From NCBI RefSeq assembly GCF_011045835.1, contig NZ_CP047349.1:3100001-3164000 (forward strand): a DNA stretch of 64,000 nt, given 5' to 3'. The translations under genes were made by a program, and so were the position numbers. The notes beneath the pieces were generated by a model. It was given only the letters and a program-made list of their open reading frames with translations. It was not told the DNA's origin and made no database searches. This DNA is from Proteus terrae subsp. cibarius (lineage in GTDB: Bacteria > Pseudomonadota > Gammaproteobacteria > Enterobacterales > Enterobacteriaceae). This document shows, piece by piece, positions 45,297 through 55,164 of the stretch. Every line of letters begins with the position of its first letter. Within the stretch, counting starts at the first letter, position 1.

Positions 45297-45917
45297 ATGC
45301 GAAAATTACCCTTACTTTTTATTTCCTTACTTGGCTTAGGTGTTTCTCTGAGCTCACACGCAGAAACTCGCTATGTTTCCGATGAATTATCCACTTATGT
45401 GCATAGTGGACCAGGAAATCAGTATCGAATTGTTGGCTCTTTAAATTCAGGTTCAACCGTTACTGTCATTTCTCGCAATGCGGCAACAGGTTATGTACAA
45501 ATTAAAGATGATAAAGATCGTACTGTCTGGTTACCAGAAAACCAACTAAGTGCCCAACCAAGTATGCGTACTCGTATTCCTGCTATGGAAAAAGAGATCC
45601 AAACACTACGCGATAAACTAGCGAATATCGACCAAAGTTGGAATCAACGTACTATAGATATGCAAAACAAAGTCTCAAACAGCGATGACATAATCAACGG
45701 TTTGAAAAAAGAAAATGAACAGATGAGAACAAAACTTGCTGTTGCTGAGAAAAAACTTGATTTCGCTAATCAACAGTTAGATGACCGACAACGTGACATC
45801 ATCTTACAGTGGTTTATGTATGGTGGTGGTGTTGCTGGTGCGGGTCTTATTTTTGGCCTAATCCTTCCACATATCATTCCTCGTCGTCGTAAACGCAACG
45901 ATCGTTGGATGAACTAA
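45297..45917 (+). CDS. ygiM: SH3-domain envelope protein YgiM
   Basis: The 206-residue product equals E. coli YgiM in length. It has a signal peptide ending SSHA-ET, a bacterial SH3 domain (about residues 22-90; [24 protein letters not shown]), a coiled coil (about 95-165) and one C-terminal transmembrane segment ([20 protein letters not shown]) followed by RRRKR. The frame is open from 45117, but homology and the signal peptide begin at 45297. Function is not firmly known. The stop lies 27 bases before the cca start. Confidence 0.93.
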   Translation: MRKLPLLFISLLGLGVSLSSHAETRYVSDELSTYVHSGPGNQYRIVGSLNSGSTVTVISRNAATGYVQIKDDKDRTVWLPENQLSAQPSMRTRIPAMEKEIQTLRDKLANIDQSWNQRTIDMQNKVSNSDDIINGLKKENEQMRTKLAVAEKKLDFANQQLDDRQRDIILQWFMYGGGVAGAGLIFGLILPHIIPRRRKRNDRWMN

Positions 45918-45943
45918 TATTCAGCCAAAGGAACAGTGATCCC

Positions 45944-47182
45944 GTGAATATATACCTTGTTGGTGGTGCTGTGCGCGACCAACTATTGCAGATGCCAGTA
46001 AAAGACAGAGATTGGGTTGTTGTTGGTGCAACACCTCAAATGCTGTTACAACAAGGCTATCAACAAGTAGGCAAAGATTTTCCTGTCTTTCTTCATCCAG
46101 ATACTCATGAAGAGTATGCCCTTGCGCGTACAGAACGAAAATCAGGCTCAGGTTACACGGGTTTCACTTGTTATGCAGCGCCAGATGTCACGTTAGAAGA
46201 CGATCTCGCACGTCGTGATCTCACCATTAATGCTATTGCTTATTCTGCTAATGGTGAATATGTCGATCCTTACCATGGCATAGATGATATTCATGCGAGA
46301 CAACTTCGTCATGTCTCTGAAGCATTTTCAGAAGATCCTTTAAGAGTTTTGCGGGTTGCACGTTTTGCTGCACGATTTGCACCTTTAGGATTTAGAGTTG
46401 CACCTGAAACACTGCAATTAATGAAAACAATGGCACAAAGTGGCGAGCTAAATGCGCTGACGGCTGAACGTGTTTGGAAAGAAACAGAAAAAGCCCTTGA
46501 GAGCCCCGCGCCTCAAGTCTATTTTGAAGTTCTACGTCAATGTGGTGCTTTAAGTGTTCTTTTTCCTGAAATTGATGCTTTGTTTGGTGTTCCTGCGCCT
46601 GAAAAATGGCACCCAGAAATCGATACAGGCATTCATGCCATGATGGTACTCAATATCGCTAGCCAATTAACCGACGATATTGCGGTACGCTTTAGCGCCT
46701 TATGCCATGATTTGGGAAAAGGATTAACACCTCCTGAAAATTGGCCTCATCACCATGGACATGGCCCTGCCGGTGTTCCTTTAGTTGAAGCCTTATGCCA
46801 ACGTTATCGTATTCCTAATCATATTCGTGATTTGGCACGCCTAACGGCAAGGTTTCATGATCATATCCATCGTATTGATAGAATGCGCCCTTCAAAAATA
46901 ATCCGCTTACTTGATGCTATTGACGCATGGCGAAAACCTGAACGTGTTGAGCAATTAGCGATGGTGAGTGAAGCGGACGCCAGAGGACGAAAAGGATTAG
47001 AAAATCTCGTTTATCCACAACGCGCGTTTCTTTGCCAAGCTTTCGCAATTGCAAATAATGTGGATATTAAGCCAATTATTGAAAGTGGATTAAAAGGTAG
47101 TGCAATACGAGATGCGCTAACCAAGCAACGAGAAGTCGCGATTATAAAATGGAAATCACGACTTAATCAGGATCAGCTCTAA
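45944..47182 (+). CDS. cca: multifunctional tRNA nucleotidyltransferase Cca
   Basis: Cca builds and repairs the CCA end of tRNA without a template. With the GTG start at 45944 the product is 412 residues, as in E. coli, and begins (M)[16 protein letters not shown] lies about 12 bases upstream. The catalytic aspartates are Asp21 and Asp23 in [10 protein letters not shown]. The C-terminal HD domain ([11 protein letters not shown]) gives phosphatase and phosphodiesterase activity in the E. coli enzyme. E. coli has bacA (uppP) between cca and folB; here the cca and folB stop codons abut. Confidence 0.96.
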   Translation: MNIYLVGGAVRDQLLQMPVKDRDWVVVGATPQMLLQQGYQQVGKDFPVFLHPDTHEEYALARTERKSGSGYTGFTCYAAPDVTLEDDLARRDLTINAIAYSANGEYVDPYHGIDDIHARQLRHVSEAFSEDPLRVLRVARFAARFAPLGFRVAPETLQLMKTMAQSGELNALTAERVWKETEKALESPAPQVYFEVLRQCGALSVLFPEIDALFGVPAPEKWHPEIDTGIHAMMVLNIASQLTDDIAVRFSALCHDLGKGLTPPENWPHHHGHGPAGVPLVEALCQRYRIPNHIRDLARLTARFHDHIHRIDRMRPSKIIRLLDAIDAWRKPERVEQLAMVSEADARGRKGLENLVYPQRAFLCQAFAIANNVDIKPIIESGLKGSAIRDALTKQREVAIIKWKSRLNQDQL

Positions 47183-47533
47183 TTAAGCTTTACGCTCAAT
47201 AATTACACCCACATTTTTGGCTTGTGCAACAGCCCCAGGTTTCGCTAATTTAATTTTTACTCTAGGTACAGCAAATTGAGTTATCAATAGCTGTGCCACT
47301 TCTTCTGCTACACGTTCAACTAACTCAAAACGTCGGGTCTCAACATAGTCAATGATTGCATTACTCACACTGGCATAATCTAAACAATGAACCACATCAT
47401 CGGTTTGGGATGCGCGTTTGTTATCCCATTCCATTTCGATATCGAACACTAATTTTTGTTTTATGGTTTTTTCCCAATCATAAACACCGATTGTGGTTAT
47501 TACTGATAATTGCTCAATAAATACGATATCCAT
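47183..47533 (-). CDS. folB: dihydroneopterin aldolase FolB
   Basis: FolB cleaves dihydroneopterin in folate synthesis and also epimerises it. The 116-residue product matches E. coli FolB closely (MDIVFIEQLSVITTIGVYDWE at the start, RFELVERVAEEVAQLL, KLAKPGAVAQAKNVGVIIER). The ATG at 47533 is chosen; a GTG one codon earlier is possible. It converges on cca and is divergent from plsY. Confidence 0.96.
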   Translation of the reverse strand: MDIVFIEQLSVITTIGVYDWEKTIKQKLVFDIEMEWDNKRASQTDDVVHCLDYASVSNAIIDYVETRRFELVERVAEEVAQLLITQFAVPRVKIKLAKPGAVAQAKNVGVIIERKA

Positions 47534-47637
47534 CACGTCATCTCTTATTTTTTCTGCTCATCGGATACCACTTCCGATGAAATATGCGTATTATCCATAC
47601 ATGCCTAACGAACTTACATAAACATTGGAGAATACAA

Positions 47638-48294
47638 ATGAGTGCTAACGCACTTGGAATGATCATCTTCGCCTACTTGTGCGGCTCAATCTCCAGCGCG
47701 ATATTGATTTGCCGACTGGCAAGACTACCTGATCCAAGAAAATTTGGCTCTGGCAATCCCGGAGCGACCAACGTCCTACGTATTGGTGGAAAAGCGGCCG
47801 CAGCGGCAGTGCTTATCTGTGACGTCCTAAAAGGGATGCTCCCTGTTTGGCTCGCCTACTACTTAAATGTGCCTCCTTTTTACCTCGGCATTGTGGCAAT
47901 CGCAGCTTGCCTTGGGCATATCTACCCTGTTTTCTTCCACTTTAAAGGCGGAAAAGGCGTTGCCACTGCATTTGGTGCTATTGCTGCCATTGGTTGGGAT
48001 TTAAGTGGTCTTATTGCAGGAACATGGTTACTCACCGTCTTACTGAGTGGCTATTCATCACTTGGCGCGATCATCAGCGCACTACTTGCCCCTTTTTACG
48101 TTTGGTGGTTTAAACCAGAATTCACTTATCCCGTCGCGTTATTATCATGTCTTGTACTTTACCGTCATCATGACAATATTCAACGTTTATGGCGTGGTCA
48201 AGAAAGCCGGATCTGGCACAAATTGAAAAAGAAAACCGAAAAAACGGAAAAAGAGATCATTCAAGAAGCGAAAGAGCAAGAAAAAGAAGATTAA
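47638..48294 (+). CDS. plsY: glycerol-3-phosphate acyltransferase PlsY
   Basis: PlsY transfers an acyl group from acyl phosphate to glycerol 3-phosphate at the inner membrane, the step before PlsC, also encoded in this window. The 218-residue product (E. coli 205) has about five transmembrane segments and the family motifs [33 protein letters not shown] and SGYSSLGAI. The charged C-terminal tail is longer than in E. coli ([22 protein letters not shown]). GGAG precedes the ATG at 47638; the frame is open further upstream without homology. Confidence 0.96.
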   Translation: MSANALGMIIFAYLCGSISSAILICRLARLPDPRKFGSGNPGATNVLRIGGKAAAAAVLICDVLKGMLPVWLAYYLNVPPFYLGIVAIAACLGHIYPVFFHFKGGKGVATAFGAIAAIGWDLSGLIAGTWLLTVLLSGYSSLGAIISALLAPFYVWWFKPEFTYPVALLSCLVLYRHHDNIQRLWRGQESRIWHKLKKKTEKTEKEIIQEAKEQEKED

Positions 48295-48325
48295 TTAACG
48301 TCTGTTTAAAATTTGAATTGAAAAA

Positions 48326-48356
48326 AGAAAGCCACTTATAAAGTGGCTTTTCTTTT
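48326..48356. terminator. bidirectional terminator between plsY and tsaD
   Basis: AAAGCCACTT, loop ATA, AAGTGGCTTT is a perfect 10-bp stem with T-rich and A-rich flanks. Confidence 0.85.
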
Positions 48357-48400
48357 GCAAACATCGAGTGTCAAATTAGAAATAGACACTTTACAATGCA

Positions 48401-49423
48401 TTATTTATTTTCAAGGGCAGGCAATTCAGCTAAAGGCCAGCGAGGTCTTACAGTCACACTTAATGGGCCTTCTGTACCGCCTTTAAAGCGGATCATCCCC
48501 GCTAATGCAATCATTGCACCATTATCAGTACACAGTTCAGGGCGCGCATAAAAAACTTCGCCACCTAATTGCTTCATCACGGTTTCCATTTTCGCACGTA
48601 ATGTCCGGTTAGCACTTACACCACCCGCCATCACTAAACGTTTAAAGCCCGTTTGTTCTAAAGCTCTACGACATTTTATCGCTAGCGTATCAACAACAGC
48701 ATCTTCAAATGCCCGTGCAATATCAGCGCGAGTTTGGTCTGAATCGTCATTTTGACGAATAGTATTAGCAGCAAAGGTTTTTAAACCAGAGAAACTAAAG
48801 TCAAGCCCCGGTCTGTCAGTCATTGGACGAGGAAAAACAAATCGACCTTCTGTGCCTTGTTGCGCCATTTTCGATAAAACAGGACCGCCGGGATAATCTA
48901 ATCCTAACAATTTTGCTGTTTTATCAAAAGCTTCACCGGCAGCATCATCGATAGATTCACCTAATAAAGTGTATTCGCCAATTCCTGTCACACTGATTAA
49001 TTGTGTATGACCACCAGAAACCAAAAGTGCCACAAACGGAAACTCAGGTGTTTTCTCTTCAAGCATTGGAGCCAATAAATGGCCTTCCATATGATGAACA
49101 GGAATAGCTGGAACATCCCATGCAAAAGCTAACGAGCGTCCAATTGTTGCGCCTACAAGCAAAGCGCCAACAAGACCGGGTCCCGCTGTATAAGCAACCG
49201 CATCAATATCTTGTGCCGTAAGATTTGCTTCTTTCAGTGCCGCTTGAATAAGAGGTACTGTTTTACGGATATGATCCCGTGAAGCAAGTTCAGGAACTAC
49301 ACCACCATAATCGGCGTGTAGTTTAATTTGGCTATAAAGTTGATTCGCTAATAGACCGGCTTTATCATCGTAAATTGCGATACCGGTTTCATCGCAAGAT
49401 GTTTCAATACCTAAAACTCGCAT
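48401..49423 (-). CDS. tsaD: tRNA threonylcarbamoyladenosine transferase TsaD
   Basis: TsaD transfers the threonylcarbamoyl group to A37 of ANN-decoding tRNAs, with TsaB and TsaE. The 340-residue product (E. coli 337) starts [15 protein letters not shown]; the metal-binding histidines are 111 and 115 in HHMEGH, and the ATP-binding segments [10 protein letters not shown] and [13 protein letters not shown] follow. It is divergent from rpsU, the conserved arrangement next to the macromolecular synthesis operon. Confidence 0.97.
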   Translation of the reverse strand: MRVLGIETSCDETGIAIYDDKAGLLANQLYSQIKLHADYGGVVPELASRDHIRKTVPLIQAALKEANLTAQDIDAVAYTAGPGLVGALLVGATIGRSLAFAWDVPAIPVHHMEGHLLAPMLEEKTPEFPFVALLVSGGHTQLISVTGIGEYTLLGESIDDAAGEAFDKTAKLLGLDYPGGPVLSKMAQQGTEGRFVFPRPMTDRPGLDFSFSGLKTFAANTIRQNDDSDQTRADIARAFEDAVVDTLAIKCRRALEQTGFKRLVMAGGVSANRTLRAKMETVMKQLGGEVFYARPELCTDNGAMIALAGMIRFKGGTEGPLSVTVRPRWPLAELPALENK

Positions 49424-49662
49424 GACGCTTCCAAATTCTTCTTCGCGGACTCGCGTAATAAATCGATTGTACCATTATTTCGGTGATTTTATACGCCTTC
49501 AGCACATCTTTTACATACCAGCATGTGACAAATTCCTTTTTCTGTTCTATAATTATCCACCTATTTTAAGTGATTTAAATGTGTGGTTAGCGACTTTCGC
49601 TTTTTGTGGTCTCCCAAAAAAGACACAAAAGTGAGAGTTTGCGTTTCAATTTTGTGCATCTC
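49424..49662. other. tsaD-rpsU divergent intergenic region
   Basis: No gene is supported. The tsaD promoter must lie here on the minus strand; no single candidate stood out. The rpsU promoter is at its right end. Confidence 0.4.
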
Positions 49663-49692
49663 TTTACAAAGTGCCCTGCTTTGAAGTAAAAT
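49663..49692 (+). promoter_or_regulatory. sigma70 promoter of rpsU-dnaG-rpoD
   Basis: -35 TTTACA (49663-49668), 18-base spacer, -10 TAAAAT (49687-49692), followed by TCCGCACCATTTT. From memory the E. coli rpsU promoter has the same hexamers and the same TCCGCACC start region. Confidence 0.75.
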
Positions 49693-49753
49693 TCCGCACC
49701 ATTTTAAATGTCGGCTGGCTTAAATAATGCCAGCGCAAACCGATTTCTATTGA

Positions 49754-49981
<228 letters not shown>

Positions 49982-50093
49982 TATTTTGCGGCTTATACCG
50001 CAACATATGCAGACACTGTAGTCGCAGTTAAAGGCCGTGCTTTCTTCTGAGAGCGCGGCTTATTCTCGTTCAACAACAGGCGTAAAAGGGCTT

Positions 50094-51842
50094 ATGGCTG
50101 GACGAATTCCACGTTCATTTATCAATGATTTGCTTGCTCGAACCGATATCATCGATCTTATCGACGCTCGCGTGCCGTTAAAAAAACAAGGCAAAAATCA
50201 TTCAGCGTGTTGTCCGTTTCATAATGAAAAAACGCCCTCTTTCACAGTAAATAGCGACAAACAGTTTTATCACTGTTTTGGTTGCGGCGCGCATGGCAAT
50301 GCTATTGATTTTTTGATGAATTACGACAGGCTTGATTTTGTCGAAACCATTGAAGAGTTAGCAGCAATGCATGGGTTAGAAGTTCCTTATGAATCAGGAA
50401 CAGGCAGTAGCCCTATTGAACGACATATAAGACAAAATCTCTATCAAGTGATGGAGAAGTTGAATCAGTATTATAGTAGCGCTCTCAATAAACCTGATGC
50501 ACAAGAAGCAAGAAACTATCTCGCGCATCGAGGTCTTAGTGAAGAGATTATTACCCGTTTCTCTATTGGATTTGTGCCAACTGGTTGGGATAACGCCCTA
50601 AAACGTTTTGGTCAAAGTGCCGATAATAAAGCCTTACTTCTTGAAGCGGGTATGGTAATAACTAACGATAATGGCCGCACTTATGATCGTTTTCGCCAAC
50701 GAGTCATGTTTCCTATCCGAGATAGACGTGGCCGTGTTATTGCCTTCGGAGGGCGAGTGTTAGGTGATGATTTACCTAAATACTTAAACTCACCAGAAAC
50801 AGAGATATTCCATAAAGGTCGCCAACTTTACGGACTTTATGAAGCGCAACAATCTAATAATAACGTCACAAAGCTATTAGTTGTTGAAGGTTATATGGAT
50901 GTTGTGGCATTAGCGCAGTTTGGTATTGATTATGCCGTTGCCTCATTAGGAACCTCCACTACAGCAGAACATATCCAGTTGCTCTTTCGGACAACGGATA
51001 ACATTATTTGCTGCTATGATGGAGATAGAGCTGGTCGTGATGCCGCATGGCGAGCATTAGAAACCGCCCTTCCTTTTTTAAATGATGGTCGCTCTTTACG
51101 TTTTATGTTTTTACCCGAAGGTGATGATCCTGATTCATTGGTTCGTCGTGAAGGTAAAGACGCTTTTGAAAAACGTATGGAACAAGCACATTCATTATCA
51201 GAATTTTTGTTTGATTCACTCGTTCCGCAAGTGGATCTGAGTACTCAAGAAGGCAATGGTAAGCTATATAGTTTAGCCAGACCATTAATAGATAAGATCC
51301 CAAGTGAAACTTTACGTCTATATTTATTAAGAGAGCTTGGAAGCTTAACGGGAAATCCCGATATTGAGCAAATGGATCGTTTATTTGGTAAAACACCGGT
51401 TAATCACGAGTTGTCGTATCAACCGACAAAATTACGCACTACACCAATGCGTATATTGATTGCCTTATTGATACAAAACCCAGAGTTCTCTAAATTAGTG
51501 CCCCCTCTCGAGGGATTAAGTACAGAAAAAATTGCAGGTCTATCGCTTTTTATTGAGTTAGTTTCCGTTTGCCAAGCACAACCGGGCCTAAATACAGGAC
51601 AGATTATCGAACTCTATAGAGAGAATAAATTCGGTAAACAGCTTGAAAAATTGGCAATGTGGAACGATATAGATATAGATGAGATTGCAGAGAAAACCTT
51701 TACAGACACGTTAGATCATCTTTTTTTAACCGCAATGGACGAACGTTTAAACGCGCTTATTGCGAAAGAGAGAACAGAAGGCCTAACGCAAGATGAACGC
51801 GAAGAAGTCCAATTGATAATACAGGCACGCGTTAAAAAGTAA
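50094..51842 (+). CDS. dnaG: DNA primase DnaG
   Basis: DnaG makes RNA primers at the fork with DnaB. The 582-residue product (E. coli 581) has an N-terminal zinc domain with Cys40, His43, Cys61 and Cys64 (CCPFHNEKTPSF, FYHCFGCG), a TOPRIM catalytic core (LLVVEGYMDVVAL, CCYDGDRAGRDAAWRAL) and a C-terminal DnaB-interacting domain. AAGGG precedes the ATG at 50094; the frame opens at a GTG at 50037 but homology starts at MAGRIPRSF. It is 112 bases downstream of rpsU. Confidence 0.97.
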   Translation: MAGRIPRSFINDLLARTDIIDLIDARVPLKKQGKNHSACCPFHNEKTPSFTVNSDKQFYHCFGCGAHGNAIDFLMNYDRLDFVETIEELAAMHGLEVPYESGTGSSPIERHIRQNLYQVMEKLNQYYSSALNKPDAQEARNYLAHRGLSEEIITRFSIGFVPTGWDNALKRFGQSADNKALLLEAGMVITNDNGRTYDRFRQRVMFPIRDRRGRVIAFGGRVLGDDLPKYLNSPETEIFHKGRQLYGLYEAQQSNNNVTKLLVVEGYMDVVALAQFGIDYAVASLGTSTTAEHIQLLFRTTDNIICCYDGDRAGRDAAWRALETALPFLNDGRSLRFMFLPEGDDPDSLVRREGKDAFEKRMEQAHSLSEFLFDSLVPQVDLSTQEGNGKLYSLARPLIDKIPSETLRLYLLRELGSLTGNPDIEQMDRLFGKTPVNHELSYQPTKLRTTPMRILIALLIQNPEFSKLVPPLEGLSTEKIAGLSLFIELVSVCQAQPGLNTGQIIELYRENKFGKQLEKLAMWNDIDIDEIAEKTFTDTLDHLFLTAMDERLNALIAKERTEGLTQDEREEVQLIIQARVKK

Positions 51843-51885
51843 ACACAAAATTAAGATTAAAAACACGGCTTAATTGCCGCTATCG

Positions 51886-51930
51886 GTAGGTACTAAAAAC
51901 CTACATTTGCTACGCTGAGGGGACCGTAGC
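51886..51930 (+). other. two hairpins in the dnaG-rpoD spacer
   Basis: GTAGGT/ACCTAC (51886-51904) and GCTACG/CGTAGC (51909-51930) are adjacent stem-loops in the intergenic RNA. The equivalent E. coli spacer carries an RNA processing site that makes rpoD and dnaG levels differ; a similar role is inferred. Confidence 0.45.
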
Positions 51931-52028
51931 AATCGACAATGAAAATGCCCCTCCGTAGTTATTGTTGGCTGAACAGTTATCGCCGACCGACACCAACCCA
52001 AATTACTTTGAAGTGTGGATACCGTCTT

Positions 52029-53885
52029 ATGGAGCAAAACCCGCAGTCACAGCTGAAGCTACTTGTTACTAAAGGTAAGGAGCAAGGCTACCTGACCTAT
52101 GCTGAGGTCAATGACCATCTGCCGGAAGATATCGTCGATTCAGATCAAATCGAAGACATCATCCAGATGATTAACGACATGGGCATTCAGGTTATGGAAG
52201 AAGCACCTGACGCCGATGATCTGATGCTGGCAGAAAATTCAAATGATACTGATGATGATGCTGCAGAAGCCGCAGCTCAGGTACTTTCTAGTGTAGAATC
52301 TGAGATTGGCCGTACAACCGACCCTGTCCGTATGTATATGCGAGAAATGGGAACAGTTGAACTGCTCACCCGGGAAGGTGAAATTGATATCGCAAAACGC
52401 ATTGAAGATGGTATTAACCAAGTTCAATGTTCCGTTGCAGAATATCCTGAAGCAATTACTTATCTTCTTGAACAGTATGATCGCGTTGAAGCTGGCGAAG
52501 CACGTCTTTCAGACTTAATTACTGCGTTTATTGACCCTAATGCCGAAGAAATGGCAGAAAGTGAAGATGTCAATTTAGACAAAGATGATGATGACGTTGA
52601 CAATAGTGATGAAGACGAAGATGAAGACGAAGATGAAGATAGCGACAATGACAGCGATAGCGATGATGATAACAGCATCGATCCTGAATTAGCGCGTCAG
52701 AAATTTACTGAGCTTCGTGAGCAATACGAAAAAACTCGCCAAACTATCAAGGCGAAAGGTCGTAACCACAAAGATACAGAGCTTGAAATCTTATTGTTAT
52801 CTGAAATTTTCAAACAGTTCCGCTTAGTACCAAAACAGTTTGATTATCTGGTTAACAATATGCGTGAAATGATGGACAGAGTTCGTGCTCAAGAACGTCA
52901 CATCATGCGTCTTTGTGTTGATCAAGTTAAGATGCCAAAGAAAAACTTCATTACTTTGTTTACAGGTAACGAAACCAATGACACATGGTTCACTGCTGCT
53001 CGTGCAATGAATAAGCCTTGGTCTGAAAAACTGGCAGGTATTGAAGAAGAAGTACAACGCAGTTTACAAAAGTTGCAACAAATTGAAGTTGAAACTGGAC
53101 TGACAATCGAACAGGTTAAAGATATTAACCGTCGTATGTCTATCGGTGAAGCCAAAGCACGTCGTGCGAAAAAAGAGATGGTCGAAGCGAACTTACGTCT
53201 CGTTATCTCTATCGCGAAAAAATATACCAACCGTGGCTTGCAGTTCCTTGACCTAATTCAGGAAGGGAATATTGGTCTGATGAAAGCGGTTGATAAATTT
53301 GAATACCGTCGTGGTTATAAGTTCTCAACTTATGCAACATGGTGGATCCGTCAGGCAATTACTCGTTCAATCGCTGATCAGGCGCGTACAATCCGTATCC
53401 CTGTTCACATGATCGAAACGATTAATAAACTGAACCGTATCTCTCGTCAAATGTTGCAAGAGATGGGACGTGAACCTTCACCAGAAGAGCTTGCAGAGCG
53501 CATGCTGATGCCTGAAGACAAGATCCGTAAGGTACTGAAAATCGCTAAAGAACCAATCTCCATGGAAACCCCAATCGGTGACGATGAAGATTCACATTTA
53601 GGCGATTTTATCGAGGATACGACTCTCGAATTACCACTAGATTCTGCAACATCAGAAAGCTTACGTTCAGCAACTCACGAAGTGTTAGCTGGCTTAACAT
53701 TACGTGAAGCGAAAGTCCTGCGTATGCGTTTCGGTATCGATATGAATACCGACCATACCTTGGAAGAAGTGGGTAAACAGTTTGATGTTACCCGTGAACG
53801 TATTCGTCAGATTGAAGCGAAGGCACTGCGTAAATTACGCCATCCAAGCCGTTCTGAGGTACTACGTAGCTTCCTTGACGAGTAA
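52029..53885 (+). CDS. rpoD: RNA polymerase primary sigma factor RpoD (sigma70)
   Basis: The 618-residue product (E. coli 613) contains region 1.1 ([24 protein letters not shown]), the -10 recognition helix in region 2 ([20 protein letters not shown]), and the -35 helix-turn-helix of region 4.2 ([29 protein letters not shown]). The non-conserved region after region 1.2 holds a long Asp/Glu tract (about residues 176-215) with runs of DED units. The ATG at 52029 follows GGATACCGTCTT, the same context as E. coli; the frame is open from 51939 without homology. It is the last gene of the operon. Confidence 0.98.
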   Translation: MEQNPQSQLKLLVTKGKEQGYLTYAEVNDHLPEDIVDSDQIEDIIQMINDMGIQVMEEAPDADDLMLAENSNDTDDDAAEAAAQVLSSVESEIGRTTDPVRMYMREMGTVELLTREGEIDIAKRIEDGINQVQCSVAEYPEAITYLLEQYDRVEAGEARLSDLITAFIDPNAEEMAESEDVNLDKDDDDVDNSDEDEDEDEDEDSDNDSDSDDDNSIDPELARQKFTELREQYEKTRQTIKAKGRNHKDTELEILLLSEIFKQFRLVPKQFDYLVNNMREMMDRVRAQERHIMRLCVDQVKMPKKNFITLFTGNETNDTWFTAARAMNKPWSEKLAGIEEEVQRSLQKLQQIEVETGLTIEQVKDINRRMSIGEAKARRAKKEMVEANLRLVISIAKKYTNRGLQFLDLIQEGNIGLMKAVDKFEYRRGYKFSTYATWWIRQAITRSIADQARTIRIPVHMIETINKLNRISRQMLQEMGREPSPEELAERMLMPEDKIRKVLKIAKEPISMETPIGDDEDSHLGDFIEDTTLELPLDSATSESLRSATHEVLAGLTLREAKVLRMRFGIDMNTDHTLEEVGKQFDVTRERIRQIEAKALRKLRHPSRSEVLRSFLDE

Positions 53886-53916
53886 TCAACTTACTTTTCA
53901 ATAAAAGTTATAATAG

Positions 53917-53947
53917 ACGCCTGTGATATCACAGGCGTTTTTTTATG
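53917..53947 (+). terminator. intrinsic terminator after rpoD
   Basis: ACGCCTGTGAT and ATCACAGGCGT form a perfect 22-base palindrome followed by a run of seven T. Confidence 0.9.
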
Positions 53948-54160
53948 GAATTTTGAAACAGTATCCACACACGATGTAAGCTACAATAGACTTCATCTAC
54001 ATATATTTATAAAAAATAGCCTTATTATTTATATTATTGTACCTATATGTAAGCTTACCCATTAGTCATTACACTATGTTATTGATATCACTGTTATTCT
54101 CTGTTTTATTTTTTTATTGTTTAGATTGAACAGAATTTGCGCATACAGTCATTCAAAGGC

Positions 54161-54189
54161 TAGACCTAGTGCCAAATGGCACGTATAAT
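54161..54189 (+). promoter_or_regulatory. putative ileX promoter with a palindrome in its spacer
   Basis: -35-like TAGACC (54161-54166), 17-base spacer, -10 TATAAT (54184-54189), 14 bases before the tRNA. The spacer contains the palindrome GTGCCA-AA-TGGCAC (54169-54182). The rest of the rpoD-to-tRNA gap is AT-rich with no gene; the E. coli neighbour mug is absent. Confidence 0.55.
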
Positions 54190-54202
54190 CACACTCCATT
54201 AA

Positions 54203-54279
54203 GGCCCCTTAGCTCAGTTGGTTAGAGCAGTCGACTCATAATCGATTGGTCACTGGTTCAAGTCCAGTAGGGGCCACCA
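54203..54279 (+). tRNA. ileX: tRNA-Ile2 (anticodon CAT, lysidine-modified)
   Basis: A 77-base tRNA with CCA encoded. The acceptor stem pairs GGCCCCT with AGGGGCC. The D loop contains AGCTCAGTTGGTTAGAGC, the anticodon CAT is at 54237-54239, and the T arm has GGTTCAAGTCC. The body matches E. coli ileX rather than the methionine tRNAs (metT begins GGCTACG). The CAT anticodon is converted to read AUA by TilS. The rpoD-ileX neighbourhood is the same as in E. coli. Confidence 0.95.
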
Positions 54280-54304
54280 AATTTTAGCTGTTAAATCAGC
54301 GCAT

Positions 54305-54338
54305 TAAGCCACTTCTTAGCAAGTGGCTTTTTTGTTTT
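54305..54338 (+). terminator. intrinsic terminator after ileX
   Basis: AAGCCACTT, loop CTTAGC, AAGTGGCTT, then a run of T interrupted by one G. Confidence 0.85.
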
Positions 54339-54533
54339 TATAAACCGTTGCCCCATCAAATATCTTTAACTACGTTAATTTTTTATCGGCCCCCTTTTTC
54401 TACACTTCAAGTTTTATCCTTTCATTAATAGAATATTAAAACTCGTTGCTCCTCAAAAATATTCCCCTCAGAAAAATAACATATTATATTTCTATTTATT
54501 TTCATCAGATAAAACTTTCAAAAACAAATTCGC

Positions 54534-54561
54534 ATTGTAAATATTATTTTTACATTACAAT
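54534..54561. promoter_or_regulatory. nested palindromes upstream of the toxin operon
   Basis: TGTAAA-N7-TTTACA (54536-54554) lies inside ATTGTAA-N14-TTACAAT (54534-54561), about 160-190 bases before the toxin B start. This is a plausible operator for a dimeric regulator of the toxin operon; no known consensus was assigned. The rest of 54339-54719 is AT-rich and shows no gene. Confidence 0.4.
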
Positions 54562-54719
54562 ATGTTAAAAAAAAATATTTTAAAAACAACTTACCTCTGT
54601 ATATTTAAATCACTTCCATTACTTAGATGTACATATTAAATCCAACAATGAACATCAATTATTTATTCAATGGAATTAACGACAATTACATATAAACACC
54701 ATAAATATAGAGGTTATAA

Positions 54720-55079
54720 ATGAAAAAATTACTTATTATTAGTCTTCTTTCCTTTTCATCATTTTCGCATGCCGGAACTAATTTTGACGGTTATTGCAAA
54801 AAATTAAATGGAAGTGTAAAAAATGGCAAAATTTCCAGCTTAACCGTTGTAACTAATAGTTATAACAATGGGGAAAAACCAGTATTAGCAGCCAATATAA
54901 AATTTGTCCCTAAAACGGGTGGCTCCTATCATTATGGCATTATGTACAATGCCACTACACTTTACGATATCGCTAAAGTTTCATTTCTGACACAGGCAGA
55001 TATAGCCGTATGCGTCGGGGTAGAAAATGCTTTTCCTGGTAACGATGCCTTATATATGATTGGATTATCAAAACATTAA
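54720..55079 (+). CDS. putative AB5 toxin B (binding) subunit
   Basis: The 119-residue product has a signal peptide ending SHA-GT (residue 18/19), leaving about 101 residues, the size of AB5 B subunits. Cys26 and Cys98 (mature 8 and 80) sit like the disulfide pair of cholera toxin B (mature 9 and 86), and FLTQADIAVCVGVEN resembles the CT-B segment YLTEAKVEKLCVWNN. The end NDALYMIGLSK also recalls the PltB/SubB ending. It would form the receptor-binding pentamer; the glycan receptor cannot be predicted. AGAGGTTATAA precedes the ATG. The A-subunit gene follows after 85 bases. The call rests largely on that neighbour and on size and cysteine spacing. Confidence 0.7.
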   Translation: MKKLLIISLLSFSSFSHAGTNFDGYCKKLNGSVKNGKISSLTVVTNSYNNGEKPVLAANIKFVPKTGGSYHYGIMYNATTLYDIAKVSFLTQADIAVCVGVENAFPGNDALYMIGLSKH

Positions 55080-55164
55080 TTACTCCAAAATAAAAAATTA
55101 TGACTAAATAAAAAGAGAAATAACATAGCACTCTAAAGCATTTATAGAATAATAAGAGGTTATA

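Noticed and set aside
52460..52678. Minus-strand frame encoding a serine/leucine-rich protein
   Set aside because: It is the antisense of the Asp/Glu repeat tract of rpoD and has no ribosome-binding site or homology.
54255..54279. tRNA-Ile2 3' end as an attachment site
   Set aside because: I looked for a repeat of the tRNA end downstream to 64 kb and saw none, and no integrase gene is present.
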